The notes under the pieces are model-generated. The model saw only the letters and a program-made list of their open reading frames with translations. It did no database searches and had not been told where the DNA came from. Made by a program: the position numbers and the translations under genes. From Podocnemis expansa (taxonomy: Eukaryota; Chordata; Testudines; Podocnemididae): a DNA stretch of 64,000 nucleotides. Where the stretch lies: NCBI GenBank assembly GCA_007922195.1, contig ML682024.1, positions 8,966,579 through 9,030,578 on the forward strand, in the 5' to 3' direction. Below, one piece after another: positions 10,866 to 21,537 of the stretch. The number at the start of each line of letters is the position of its first letter. Positions within the stretch are counted from its first letter, which is position 1.

Positions 10866-11640
10866 GTAAGGGGTGTGTGTATGTGTGTGGCTGTGTGTGG
10901 GGTGGGGCAGTGACTGGGGGCACCATTGGGGTGGGGACGGTGACAGGCAGATGCTCACTTGCCCAGTGACAGTAGCAGTTCCCCTGCGAGTTCAGAGCTA
11001 GGTCCAATCCACCTGGTGATTTTCAGAAAGGGGGATTGAGTTTTTCCCATGGCTCCAGGGCCTTCCTTTAGCTGAGCTTCAAATTGCCCAGTGTTCCCGG
11101 TGCCAGAAGAGCAGGGAAGAAAAGGCTGGAGGGGGCACAAGGTCAGGGAAGATGTTAGAGCAGGCACTGGATGTGTTAGGGTTAGACTCGGCTCCTTAGC
11201 TGTCACCTGGAGAGTTCAATGGCCTGTGAGAGTCCTTCACTGTATGGACTATAGGGGAAGTTGTGGTGTTGACCATGCTGCAGACAGCCCCCAATGGCCA
11301 GGGCCCTGTATCACTGAGGTATCGCCTCTCTCCATGAGGTATTGCCCCAGTTGGCTCAGTGGGATGCCAGCACTTTTATTCTAATACAAGCCCAGTGCCA
11401 AACTATGGGAACCCAATCTGAGCAAACATCTAGGCTTCTCACAATTGAAATGAACCTTGGTAATGAAGCTTCTGCGCATTGCAGAGAGCTCGTCCCCCAC
11501 CTGCTCAGCAGGCTTGAATCAGAGCCCCAACCCAAGATGTAGCAGAAATTCATCTTCTGTTAATTTACCTCCTTTCCCAATGACAGTACCAGAAAACACC
11601 AAGAACCCAATTAACAGCTATGACCCATCTCTTTTATCAG

Positions 11641-11934
11641 GCCATTTTCCTGCCCCAACCCTCCATCTAAACCAGACGTCTGCCCAGCCAGGGAACTTGG
11701 TGAGAATCCAATGCTCCCTGCCCACACAGACCCTAGCTGCTCGCATCGTCTTCTATAAGGATGGGAAAGAAATTTCATCCCAGATGGCCTTCGCAGGGAA
11801 TCTCACCTATGGCTATGACCGTGTGGTGTCTAGAGGCAGCAGCGGAAATTATGCATGTGCATATGAGATCAAGGACAGTGACAACCATGTGAACAGATCC
11901 CTGCTCAGCCCTGTCCAGTACCTCAACATTACTG
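11641..11934 (+). CDS. Ig domain exon 3 of receptor copy 1
   Basis: A 294-bp phase 1-1 exon with acceptor CAG at 11638-11640 and donor GTAAGG at 11935. It encodes HFPAPTLHLNQTSAQPG, the cysteines in VRIQCSLPT and GNYACAYEI, and the shared IVFYKDGKE. Sequons at NQT, NLT, NRS and NIT predict heavy glycosylation. It lies only about 0.8 kb from exon 2, the tightest spacing in the array, because this intron lacks a transposon. Confidence 0.85.
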
Positions 11935-12617
11935 GTAAGGATGTGTGCGTGTGTATGTGAGTGAGTGTGAGAGTGAGTGACAACAGAGATGTTTGAGAGG
12001 GTACAGTCAGAAGGAACCATTAGATTGCCTGGGCAGAATTCCCATGTCAGTCAAGGGAGCCATATCCAGTGACTGTGCATCCAGTCTAGCAGGGCCTGGT
12101 GGAATTGGGATGCAGCTTTTCAGTGGTAGCTGCATTTTTTGCTGGCTGCCTTGGTAGCAATCAGGGGCAGTGCTGGCATAGGCAAGGTGACAGGAAGATA
12201 TTGACCTGTAAAGGGACGATAGAAATTTCCTGCAAGTTCACAGCTGTGTTCCATTGCCCTGGTGATTTCCTGGAATTGGGGATTTAGTGTCTTCCATTGC
12301 TCCAGGCCATTCCTTTATCCTAGTCCTACAATCACCATTGTGCCATGTTCCAGTTGGTGCACGCACAAGAATGGGGGGGGGTTAGAGCAGATACCAGAAG
12401 GTTTAGGGATGGACATAGCTTTTTTTAGCTGGCAAGCTACGTGGGACAGCAAATTGTCTTCACTGTATCAACCATGGAGGTAGGCCAAAGTGCTTTCCCT
12501 GCTGCAGACAGCCCAGAGTGGCCAAAGACCAGCCTCACTGAAGGGTTGCCTCTCTCTCAGATGTATGGCCCCATCTGAGTCAGCGGGATGCCCGTTTCAG
12601 GGCCCTTTGTTCTAGGA

Positions 12618-12962
12618 CAGGGGTCAGCAATCTTCACTGGTCCCCATGCAAGCACTGTCCTCTGTACCCCTCAGAAAGTTCCAGGGGCAGAGCCAGGAGG
12701 TGTCAGGTGTGGGGCTGGGATGGCAAGAACAGCATGTCCGGAAGCTTCTGTTGCACCATCTCAGCGGCCCCAGTGAGGGACCGACACCAGCAGGAACCGC
12801 CGTGTGTGTGGCTCTTTCAGACTCAGGCCCTGCTGCAAAGTTGGGGGTGAGGGTAGCAGGGCCAGCAAGGGAGAGCAGCCAGAGGGTTGGGGGCCCTGCG
12901 TGCTGCTCTGAACAGGCACGTGTGCCATGTTTGACATGTGTGCCATAGGTTACCGACCACTG
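12618..12962. mobile_element. non-autonomous hAT element with exact 8-bp TSD
   Basis: The ends CAGGGGTCAGCAAT and GTTACCGACCACTG are imperfect terminal inverted repeats (TIRs), flanked by the perfect duplication TTCTAGGA (12610-12617 and 12963-12970). The 345-bp insert has no transposase. The paralogous intron near 10.33 kb has the uninterrupted site. Confidence 0.85.
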
Positions 12963-13227
12963 TTCTAGGACATGCCTGGTGCAGGACAATGGGAGCCCAG
13001 CTCAACCAAACCTCTTGGCTCTTTCACAAATGCAAATAATCCTGGGTAATGAAACTCCCGGGCACAGGAGAGAGCTTGTCCCCCTGTTGACCCAGCTGCT
13101 TGGAATCAGATCCCCCATCTAAGATCTGGCAGAAACTCACCCACCATTCATTTACCTCCTGACCCACTGACAGCACCAGAAACCACCACCAACTCAACTG
13201 GCTGCTCTGACCCATTCCTCTTCCCAG

Positions 13228-13521
13228 GTGCTTTCCCTGCTCCAATGCTTTACTTGAACCAGACATCTGCCCAGCCAGGGGAATTGGTGAGACTCCAGTG
13301 CTCTGTGTTTGCCCAGATCCCAGCCACTCGCATCATCTTCTATAAGGATGAGAAGGAGGTTTCATCTCAGACAGGCTTAGTGGGGAAACTCACCTATGAC
13401 TATGACCATGTGGTGTCGAGAGGCAGCACAGGGAATTACTCCTGCATGTATGAGACCAAGGACAGCGATACCAGTGTCACCAGATCTGAGCTGAGCCCTG
13501 CCCAGTATCTCAGCAACACTG
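13228..13521 (+). CDS. Ig domain exon 4 of receptor copy 1
   Basis: A 294-bp phase 1-1 exon, acceptor CAG at 13225-13227 and donor GTAAGG at 13522. The domain reads AFPAPMLYLNQTSAQPG, has cysteines in VRLQCSVFA and GNYSCMYET, and keeps IIFYKDEKE. The C-terminal strand reads LSPAQYLSNT, slightly altered from the LNIT end of the others. Open and spliceable. Confidence 0.85.
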
Positions 13522-14190
13522 GTAAGGTTTTTGTCTGTGGGGATGGGGGGCTGGGGGCAAAGTGACAACAGGGGCTTTTGAGATGGTACAGCCAGAGGGA
13601 ACAATTATATCACCCAGGCTGAACTCGTATTTAACTCAGGTCAGAGATCTGCACCCAGGGTTCCTGTATTCAGCCCAGCAGGTTTTTGATGGTGGCTGCA
13701 TTTTTTTTTCCTGGATGCATAGCCAGCAGCTGCAGGCACTACTGGGTTGTGGAAAGTGATTGGTAGACTTTGAACTGTCCAGTGGCAGCAGCAATTCCCC
13801 TGCCAGTTCAGAGCTGGGTCTCATTGTCTTTATTCCCATGAAACGAGGATCCAGTTTCTGCTGCTGCTCCAGGACCTTCCCTTAGCCTGGGCTGGGAATT
13901 GTGTGATGGTCACTGTGCCAGTTGGGGGGCACAAGGACAGAGAGGATTTTAGAGCAAGTTCTAGAGGTGTTAGGATGATGGACACAGCTCCTTGGGTGTC
14001 AGCTGGTGAGTTCCATGGGGCAATGACTGGTTTTACTGCATGGACTGTGGGGGCAGGTCTCAGAGTTGTCCATGCCACAGACAGCCCTGAATGGTCATGG
14101 TCCAGACTCACTGGGGAGTCACCTCTCTCCTGGCTGCACTGCCTCAGCTGGCTCAGAGTGATGTCTGTGCCTGGGCTCTTTGCTCTAGGA

Positions 14191-14704
14191 CAGGGGTGGG
14201 GAAACATTTTGGCCTGAAGGCTACAGCCACTGATTGGCAGTCCACATGCATGGCAGAGGGCTAGGTTGGGGCAAGGAGCTGGACTTAAAAATGAATAGTA
14301 AATAAGAGATAAAATAAAATAATTTAAATGAAATAAATGGGTAATGCTAAGTAAAGAAAATATTTATTTTTATTATTAATAATAATAATAATAATAGTAA
14401 TAAAGGGAAATGGGATGGAGCTGGGAATGGTGAGCAGCTGCCACACTCTGGCCAGGATGCAGTGGGAGGAAGGGGTGAAACCAGAAGGGAGGAACTATTG
14501 CTGTGCTCCAGTGAGGACACTGCAGGGCCTTGGAGGCACTGGCTGCTGTGCTCCAGCCAGGGAAGGCTGCTGCTGGACCAGCACACATCTGAGAAGGAGG
14601 AGTGGCAGCTGCGCTTCAAGCTTCCAGCCAAACCTACCTCGTGTATCAATTGAAAGACTCAGGCCAGCCATATACAGCTGTGGGCCATAGTTTGCCCACC
14701 TCCG
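14191..14704. mobile_element. second non-autonomous hAT element, paralogous site
   Basis: The ends CAGGGGTGGGGAAAC and GTTTGCCCACCTCCG form an imperfect TIR. Flanks CTCTAGGA and CTTTTGGA agree at 6 of 8 positions. An (AAT)n microsatellite lies inside at about 14371-14399. The insertion point corresponds to the one used by the different element at 12618 in the neighbouring repeat unit. Confidence 0.75.
14371..14399. repeat. (AAT)n microsatellite
   Basis: Short uninterrupted AAT/TAA repeat within the hAT element. Confidence 0.85.
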
Positions 14705-14967
14705 CTTTTGGACATTCTCAGTGCCAGACAATGGGAGCCCAGCCTGACCAAACCTACAGTCTCTTCTTCAATCCAAATGAACCCAGATAATGAAGCTTCT
14801 AGTCACTGGAGAGAGCTCATGTCCCGGACTGCCCACCTTGGCTGGAATCAGAGCCCCCATTCAAGATGTGACAGAGACCCACCCACTACTGATTTACCTT
14901 CTGATCACTGGCAGCACCAGGTACCACTGATGACCCAATTGCCATCTCTGATCCATTCCTCTTCCAG

Positions 14968-15261
14968 GTGATTTCCCCACCCCCATCCTCTTCCTGAACC
15001 AGACGTCTGCCCAGCCAGGGGACTCAGTGCTGCTCCGGTGCTCCGTGCTCGCCCAGACCCCACCCACCCGCGTCTTATTCTATAAGGATGGGGAGAAGGT
15101 TTCATACCAGAAGGGCTTATTGGGGAAAGTCAACTACGACTATGGCCGTGTGGTTTCCATGTGCAGTGCTGGAAATTACTCCTGTGGGTATGAAACCAAG
15201 GACAGAAACAGCCGGATGATCAGACCCCAGCTCAGCCCTGCCGTGTACCTCAACATTACTG
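14968..15261 (+). CDS. Ig domain exon 5 (membrane-proximal) of receptor copy 1
   Basis: A 294-bp phase 1-1 exon, acceptor CAG at 14965-14967 and donor GTAAGG at 15262. The domain reads DFPTPILFLNQTSAQPG, with cysteines in VLLRCSVLA and GNYSCGYET. An extra Cys occurs in VVSMCSAGN. It is the most divergent of the five and is followed by the stalk exon rather than another Ig unit, so it is the membrane-proximal domain. Copies 2 and 3 resemble this exon (GLLGK instead of GLVGK), which suggests they derive from this domain type. Confidence 0.85.
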
Positions 15262-15529
15262 GTAAGGTGTTTGTGCGGGCGGGTGACAGGAGGTGGGATG
15301 ACAGTGATTTTGATTGGCTTATTCCAGCTCAGCCCTGACAGTCCAAAAGCTGAAATTCATCTATTTTCAGAATCTGAGATGAAACATTTCTAACAAACCA
15401 ACTCCTTTCAAAATTTGCCACAAATTTGATCCTTCCCATGCATTTTCCATCCCTCAGCTCAGATGGCCCAGCTCAGGCAAGTGCAGCACATGGCGATCGT
15501 AGAGATGTTGGGATAGAAATGACGTCTGC

Positions 15530-15720
15530 ACCGTGACAAGACCAATTGTGACGAGACCATCCATGAGAGGGTTTTGTCTAACCTGTCCTTAAATATCTTT
15601 CAAGCTGGGGATGCCACAACATCCCTTGGAAGCTATTCCAGAGATTTATTACCATAGAAAGTTTCCCCTAACCTCTGAACTTAATTTCACTTGCTGCAGA
15701 TTAATCAGCATCTTTATCCT
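15530..15720 (-). mobile_element. CR1 LINE 3' fragment
   Basis: The text around 'gtctaacctgtccttaaata', 'gatgccacaac' and 'gctattccagag' is the reverse complement of CR1 3'-end sequence. Diverged. Confidence 0.6.
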
Positions 15721-16192
15721 ACCTTCTGTAGCTATGAAAAACCAATGATCCCTGTCCTCTTTGTGAGTCGAAGTGAGGCCACAGTCTTTGCCTCTTGTGC
15801 ATGTATTTCCCAGGTAATATTTGCCCCAGACTCCACCATTGGTGGTATCAGGGGTTCTCCCTGACCCTTAGGTAAATGATTCTGAGCCATTTCTTTATTC
15901 AAGGTATTCTCTTTAGGAAAAGGCAAGTCTTGGGTTTGTTAAGTGGACAGAGACATCCTAGCTGAATCTGTACTGAGGATACTTATGTGAAACTCAGAGC
16001 AAAAGAGAGATCAGGGACCAGCTCCTCACCTCCTGTAAAATGGCAAAGCCCTATGGACTCCAATGGAGGGACACCCATTTACATCTGCTGGGGATCATGC
16101 CCCTGTGACTGGTAGAAACCACATTGCCTGATGCTTTTGAGGTGCAGGCATCTCTCTGACACAGTATGATTGTCTTTCTCCTTGTCACACAG

Positions 16193-16234
16193 ACAGTGCG
16201 AGCAGCAGCGAAGTGGAGGAACCAACCTGCACAG
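16193..16234 (+). CDS. stalk exon of receptor copy 1
   Basis: A 42-bp exon between acceptor CACACAG and donor GTAATGG encodes DSASSSEVEEPTCT in phase 1-1. Short acidic/serine-rich stalk exons between the last Ig domain and the TM exon are usual in this receptor type. Homologous exons occur at 31631-31666 and 55197-55241 at the same relative place, and all keep the SS-E-V/A-x-EL/EP pattern. The single Cys could allow dimerisation; that is a guess. Confidence 0.75.
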
Positions 16235-16445
16235 GTAATGGACTATTGCTCTGTCACCCCTGATTATCAGAGCCCACCTCTGCCGCCCCAGCTCTAACCT
16301 TAAGATATAAAGTCTGGTTCAAACTCACCTTATGGCATGTAAATCCTCTGGCTGCAGTGTGGTCACCCTTTGGATGGGACAAGTTCTGCTGGTGCAAGTC
16401 ACCCAGGGCAGAGAGACACCTCAGCCTCACAGCATCACTTACATC

Positions 16446-18031
16446 TAGGGCCCTACCAAATACCCAGTCCATTTTTGCAAATTTCACCATTGTCACATTT
16501 TAAAAGTCTTGAATGTTAAGGTTTCAGCTATTTAAATTGTAAATTGCACAGTTAAAACAAAGCACGAATATGCATTTAGATACAGCAAAATATAAATATC
16601 AAGCCCTCAAGTCAATGTTCCTCAAACGGGGGATGAGCGTACCACCTCAAAAGAGGGTCACAGGGAAAGGGGAGAGAGAAACAGAATGGGGGTATTGCAC
16701 TATTGCCAGCCTTACTTCTGTAATGTCTTCAGAGCTTGGGAGCCAAGCTTTGAAAACACCTCAGCTGTAAAAGTGGCAATACTGTGCCCCCCCATACAAT
16801 AGGCTTGTGACCCCCCTCTTTGGTTGTGTAACCCTTTTGCTGGGGTGAGCTGGCAGAACAAGGGCCGGGTTCTATATAGGGGTTTCCAAATAATATTACA
16901 GCACCAACCAGCTTGAGCCCCCACTCAGATTTCTGGGAAATCATGCACTATCTCCTGGGCATCCCAAAGGGGTAATACTTGCTCACTCACAAGCATGAGT
17001 CTGAGTGTGGTATACAGAACTTTAATAGTAATAAAAATGGAATGTAAAATGCCAAATAACAAAAATCAGCACTGATCTGGAAAATCAGCACAGAACAGGT
17101 TCTCAACATGTTTCTAACACATCATAACAGCACATGTGAACTCAGTAGGAAACCTAGCACTTATCTGGAGAATCAGTGCAAAACAGGCTCCCAACTAACC
17201 CCACGGTATGTAGGAAGTGTCTTTCACACCAGCTGTCTGCCGGCACCACCCACTGGTCACTCACTTCATCCACTATCACCATTCCTTGGGTCCGACTGCT
17301 GTTCAGCAGCTCCACCCACTGGGCGCTCCATCTGCTGCTCCTCTTCAGTGATTTCAGCTCAGAGAGAGGGTTTGCCTCTCTCAGTGATTTGAGCTCTTAA
17401 ACCTCAAGTAGCTGCAAACAGCTTCTTCCATTAAAATAACAAAGAAAGGCCCCATAAGAAGCCTAGCCAGATCTACCATTTGACAGTGGGGCCAGGGGGT
17501 GAGGCAAATGCCTCAAGCATAGTTCCAGAAGTAGCTGTGCAAACCCCAACCCCTGTCTTGGCTTTTCCAGGCTGAAACAGGCAGTGGCTTTTCTCACAAG
17601 TCTCTTTTTTGCTAAGCGTAGCTTTTACCCTTTAACTAACCCAAACAGATCTGGAACAATCAGAGAGTAGCATATCACAAAAGACAGTATTTCATATTTC
17701 CCTTCAGTAGAATTACAGATATTGACAGATTTGTGATCAGATTAACCCCAAATACCATTACCCATATTGCCCTGCACCCATAGTGTATTTATGCTAATAA
17801 GTTTGCCCATGCAGATACTAAACCCATGCAGATTAGTTGCCCCTCCTCAGAAGCTCTTAGGCACAGCTTCTAAGCCTGCCTTACAGTTGTGACCCCCAAT
17901 TTGTTGGTCTTCCCCATGAAATCTGTATATCAGAGGGCCAAAGTGCACAAAATAACAGATTTCACTGGAGGCGTGCAAATTTCACAGTCTGTGACATGTT
18001 TTTCAAATTCATGAATTTGGTAGGACCCTAT
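16446..18031. mobile_element. large non-autonomous hAT-like element in the stalk-TM intron
   Basis: The ends TAGGGCCCTACCAAAT and ATTTGGTAGGACCCTA are inverted repeats, bordering about 1.6 kb without transposase. Sequence just inside both ends concerns the same 'caaatttcac' motif. Nested in it is a foldback around 16.61-16.83 kb. The TSD is uncertain. It explains the unusually long stalk-TM intron of copy 1. Confidence 0.65.
16610..16830. repeat. foldback (imperfect palindrome) nested in a hAT-like element
   Basis: The arms around 16690-16740 and their reverse complement around 16745-16795 meet near GCTTGGGAGCCAAGC. Outer arms continue with 'gagggtcaca' and 'gcttgtgacccccctc'. Translations from both strands are similar because of this symmetry (LGSQALKT appears in both). 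Confidence 0.65.
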
Positions 18032-18449
18032 TTATGTCACACTTCTATCCTTTTCTAAGGCGCAGCCAGTGCTAAGACCTCCTTGTGGGCCCTCTGGTCA
18101 GGACAGGGTCTTCTTCCAGTAAACTGCCAACCACAGTAGATCTGTGTTTCCATGTCTGTCATGAGTTTTTGTGGGGCCTTTGCAGAGTCCAGGTGCAGCC
18201 TGAGCAAACTGGGGCAAACATGACCCTGTGCTGGATCAAAGGGAGAAGCTCCCCAACAGCTCCCATCACTTAGTTCTCCAGTGGGAGAACACCCTCCCCC
18301 TGCAGTATGATGCTTCCCTTAGATCTAGGCCTCCAAGAGCTCACACGGGGTCCCAGCTTCACAGCAGCAGCTCTGTGTCTAGCGTTGGCACTGCAGTCCC
18401 ACACACTCTTTTGCAGGCAGCCATCACCATGTTCCTTTCCATGTTACAG

Positions 18450-18593
18450 GACTGGACATGTTCCTTATTATCTGGACCATCCGTTACACCCTGGTCCTCC
18501 TCCTCCTGGTGTCTGCTCCCATCATCACCTGGATGCTGGAGAAATGGAGCCAGCCTGAGCCTGCCGGGCTAGAATGGACTGGGGGAGGGTGTG
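18450..18593 (+). CDS. transmembrane exon of receptor copy 1, Arg in membrane segment
   Basis: After the acceptor TTACAG at 18444-18449 the phase-1 frame reads LDMFLIIWTIRYTLVLLLL and continues VSAPIITWMLEKW. That is one hydrophobic membrane span with an Arg near its outer third. In LRC/FcR-type receptors a basic residue in the span typically pairs with an ITAM adaptor, so an activating receptor is plausible. Paralogous TM exons at 32.28 and 55.85 kb continue into longer tails (EKWGLPSL), but here an LTR begins around 18590 and the frame would run into LTR sequence, stopping at about 18643. The natural 3' end of this exon is therefore not certain. Confidence 0.7.
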
Positions 18594-19234
18594 GAGAAGT
18601 GGGAACCTTCTGCTGGGTTAATAAGGGAAGACACGGGTGTTGACCCTATTTCTTTTCTGTTCGGGTGATGGAACACAGGTGGGTGATATGAGATAGAGCC
18701 ACTAGGGGGCAGGGGGGTAGTGTTTAGGGAGCCTGTACCTGGGACCCCCCCGCTGGTCACACTGGATTCAACTGGTTGGGCCAGGGGGCGGAGAGGTGGG
18801 CAGAGCAAGCAGGGGAACAAAGGACCGGGGAAGGAGGGTAGGAGGGAAATGGGGGTCCAAGAGACAGGACCCTGCCCTGGGGACCCTGCCCTGGGGTGTC
18901 CTAATTCCCTGGGGGTTTCACTTCTGGTTGTTCTGATGATGCTGATACCAACTGTCCTTGCTGCTGTATGAACTGGTTTGCTAATAAACCCTCTGATTGC
19001 CACACTGGCTGAGAGTCGCTGCTGATTGGGACGGCTAGGACCCTCCTGGAGGGAAACCCCTCCAAGGGAGACCGGACAGAGCAAGGATCGGACCCTCTCA
19101 GCCTGGAGTTGGGGGCTGGCTTCATGGAGCGGGGAGACCCGAGGTGCTGGACAGGAGGAGACTCCACTGTAGCAGAGACCTGACTGGCTGTGGACAGAGG
19201 GGATCCAAGAGGCTTGTCTGGGGTCTCCATCACA
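18590..19234 (+). mobile_element. solo LTR directly behind the TM exon
   Basis: A block of about 645 bp closely matches the LTR at 3213-3854. It begins TGTGGAGAAGTGGGAACC, ends CTCCATCACA and has AATAAA at 18983-18988, in the same orientation as the receptor gene. A short internal duplication of 'ccctgccctgggg' distinguishes it from the first copy. It could supply a stop codon and polyadenylation signal for copy 1; that is inference. Confidence 0.75.
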
Positions 19235-19277
19235 GGGGGAAGCATCCAGAGGCGGTCTTAATGATTCTGGAGTCCTG

Positions 19278-19316
19278 GGCAAAAATCAAGGATAGACCCC
19301 ATCCTTGATTTTTGCC
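19278..19316. repeat. perfect 16-bp-stem hairpin
   Basis: GGCAAAAATCAAGGAT is followed after 7 nt by its exact reverse complement. Not part of a recognisable terminator or RNA gene. Confidence 0.8.
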
Positions 19317-20241
19317 TCCCAGGCCTTGCCAGGGCCCCTGCCGCCTCCAGCCAGGCCATACCAGGGCCTCCACCATCTCCTACTGGGGCTCACTGGGGCC
19401 TCTGATCCACATACTTCCCCAACACCTTATCCCTTCCAGCTCCTCACCTCACTGGGCTGGCTAGAACTGCAAGGGCACTGGGGCTTCCTTGCCTGTCCCA
19501 TGTGTGAGCATGTGCCAGGTGATTTAAAACAGGCAGTCCCAATCTCTATTGGGCTCTGCTTGTGTGGGTGGGGCCCCCGAGCATGGGGCCCTGAGCATTT
19601 GCTCAGGCAGCCAGATTGCTAAAACCACCTATGGGAGCGTCAGTATTTTGAAGGAAAGGAAACAACGGATCCCATCGACCAGCTGTGAGATCACAGGGAT
19701 GACCACAGGGGAGTCATATGGCCATAGGCCAAAACAGAGCATTGGCAAATTCCACCTTCAAACACTCAGGCCTTAAACATGGAGCAACCAAAGGCAAGGC
19801 AGAAAATAGATTCCTCCCCTCTCCCCTCCCATGGAAAATGTAAATGAATTTCTTATGAAATCTTCATCAATAAGTTTAACTTTTCACCATACAACTGAAA
19901 AGTGGGGGCTGTAATATCAGTTTTGATAACTGAAAAATAAAAAGTTCAAGCTGAACACTTCCAAAAGCTGAAATATTTGGAGGCTTTGGTGTTTCCAACA
20001 AAAAATCTAAACCGTTCAAAAGATGCAGAGACAGCCACAGGTAAATAAATCATGCAATAAAAAATCATTTCATCAATATTCTTGCTTGTTATCGAGAAGG
20101 GTCTTGTAAAATTCCCAGAAGGCCCCAGGCCATCAGCATTGTGAACGTTTGGTTGCCTCAGTAAAGCATGGTTCTACATAGTCAAGTGTTACACAGCATA
20201 GCCCCCTATCCTGACACCCAGCTGTGAGTTATACTCTTCTG
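19317..20241. other. intergenic, nothing recognised
   Basis: Mixed GC-rich then AT-rich sequence without convincing coding potential or a repeat I can name. Confidence 0.4.
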
Positions 20242-20720
20242 CAGTGGTTCCCAAACTTTTCAGTAACATGACACACTTCAATGAGACAAACAATTTCACA
20301 GCACAACAACTTTTTTTCAGTTAAATTGATTGCTCATAAACATTGCATTTACTTACATTTACTATGGTTATGGGATTTCTAGAGAGGTTTGAAGCATAGT
20401 GCATACAAGAAGCTAAAGAAGGATCAAATGCATTGATGTTTCAAATCCACTGGAAAAAAAATACATCATCTTAATTTTGCCCTTTTGCTACCTGCATTTA
20501 GAATGTTCCCATTTTAGAATCAAAAGACCAATACCCCACTTTTAATTTGATTATTTATTTTCACAAGTTTCATGAGTTGTAATTTTGGTTGGATAGAATA
20601 TTAAGATGAAACAATTCTTGTTTCACATTGATTTTCATTACCTTTGTACAAAATTTCATGGCCCACTTTGACAGTTCTCATGGCCTACCATTGCTGCAAC
20701 ACACTGGTTGAAAACCACTG
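20242..20720. mobile_element. degenerate hAT-like element
   Basis: The ends CAGTGGTTCCCAAAC and GGTTGAAAACCACTG match the TIR style of the element at 22.79 kb. No TSD remains. No coding sequence. Confidence 0.6.
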
Positions 20721-21289
20721 CATTAGATGCCACAGCATCCTTTGTTAACATCTATCCTGGAATGTCTGTGGCCTTGCCTAACTGCTCACTGAGTCTGTCA
20801 GTCTCAGGGCTTAGATACACACCAGATCTGGACACTTTGTTAAGCTTCCTGAAATCTGGGCCAAGACCAACAGTTCCATCTCATCCCCCTTCCCCACTCA
20901 CCATTCAGTGACTCAGTCACCCCAGATCAAGCATCTTCTCCTTAGTTAGAGTCTGGATAATTGTCTCTCGTTCCTATTGCATGTTGCGTCTCAGAGGGAG
21001 AGTCGCCACACTCAGACTTGGGGGGAGTTCAGTTCCTGACTTTGTAGCCCAGAGCTGTCTCCAAAATAAATCCAAACTAGAACCTGGAGTCCACCCACTG
21101 TATTTTGGAGAAGGTCAGATTATGTCTCACAGCTAGAGCTAAACCTCATGGTTTATCTCTGGTTGCTCTTTTCTGGTCCAGCATCTTCTTCACCCCAGTC
21201 TACTCTTTCACCAATCAGCCACAACCACCTTAAGAGTTCAGAAATGGGAGTCAGCAGAGAGCCTTTGCACTGAAAGGGGATGTCTCTTT

Positions 21290-21537
21290 CTGCAGCCATG
21301 CTTATGCTCAGCAAGAAGTAGGGGATCAATGCAAGGATCCTTGAGGTAGGCTCCCTGACCTGGGCTGTGCAGATGCTCAGATTAAATGGTCACTTTGGTC
21401 CCATCTGGGCTTTAAATGTACAACTGTGACAATAAACCACCCCGGAAACTTCACGAGAGCAAACTAACTAGAAGGAGAGTGAGAATGAGTCAGATTAACA
21501 TGTGAGGACAAAAATAACATTGTGAGAGTGGATTAAC
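21290..21537. repeat. segmental duplication piece (partner about 44.59-44.79 kb)
   Basis: Shared text includes 'gtgcagatgctcag', 'atggtcac' and 'tgtgaggacaaaaata'. Together with 22117-22300 it is the uninterrupted counterpart of 44.59-44.93 kb; a hAT element was inserted here only. Confidence 0.6.

Noticed and set aside
16570..16944. Similar peptides encoded on opposite strands (LGSQALKT)
   Set aside because: Explained by the foldback DNA repeat; no evidence of protein coding.
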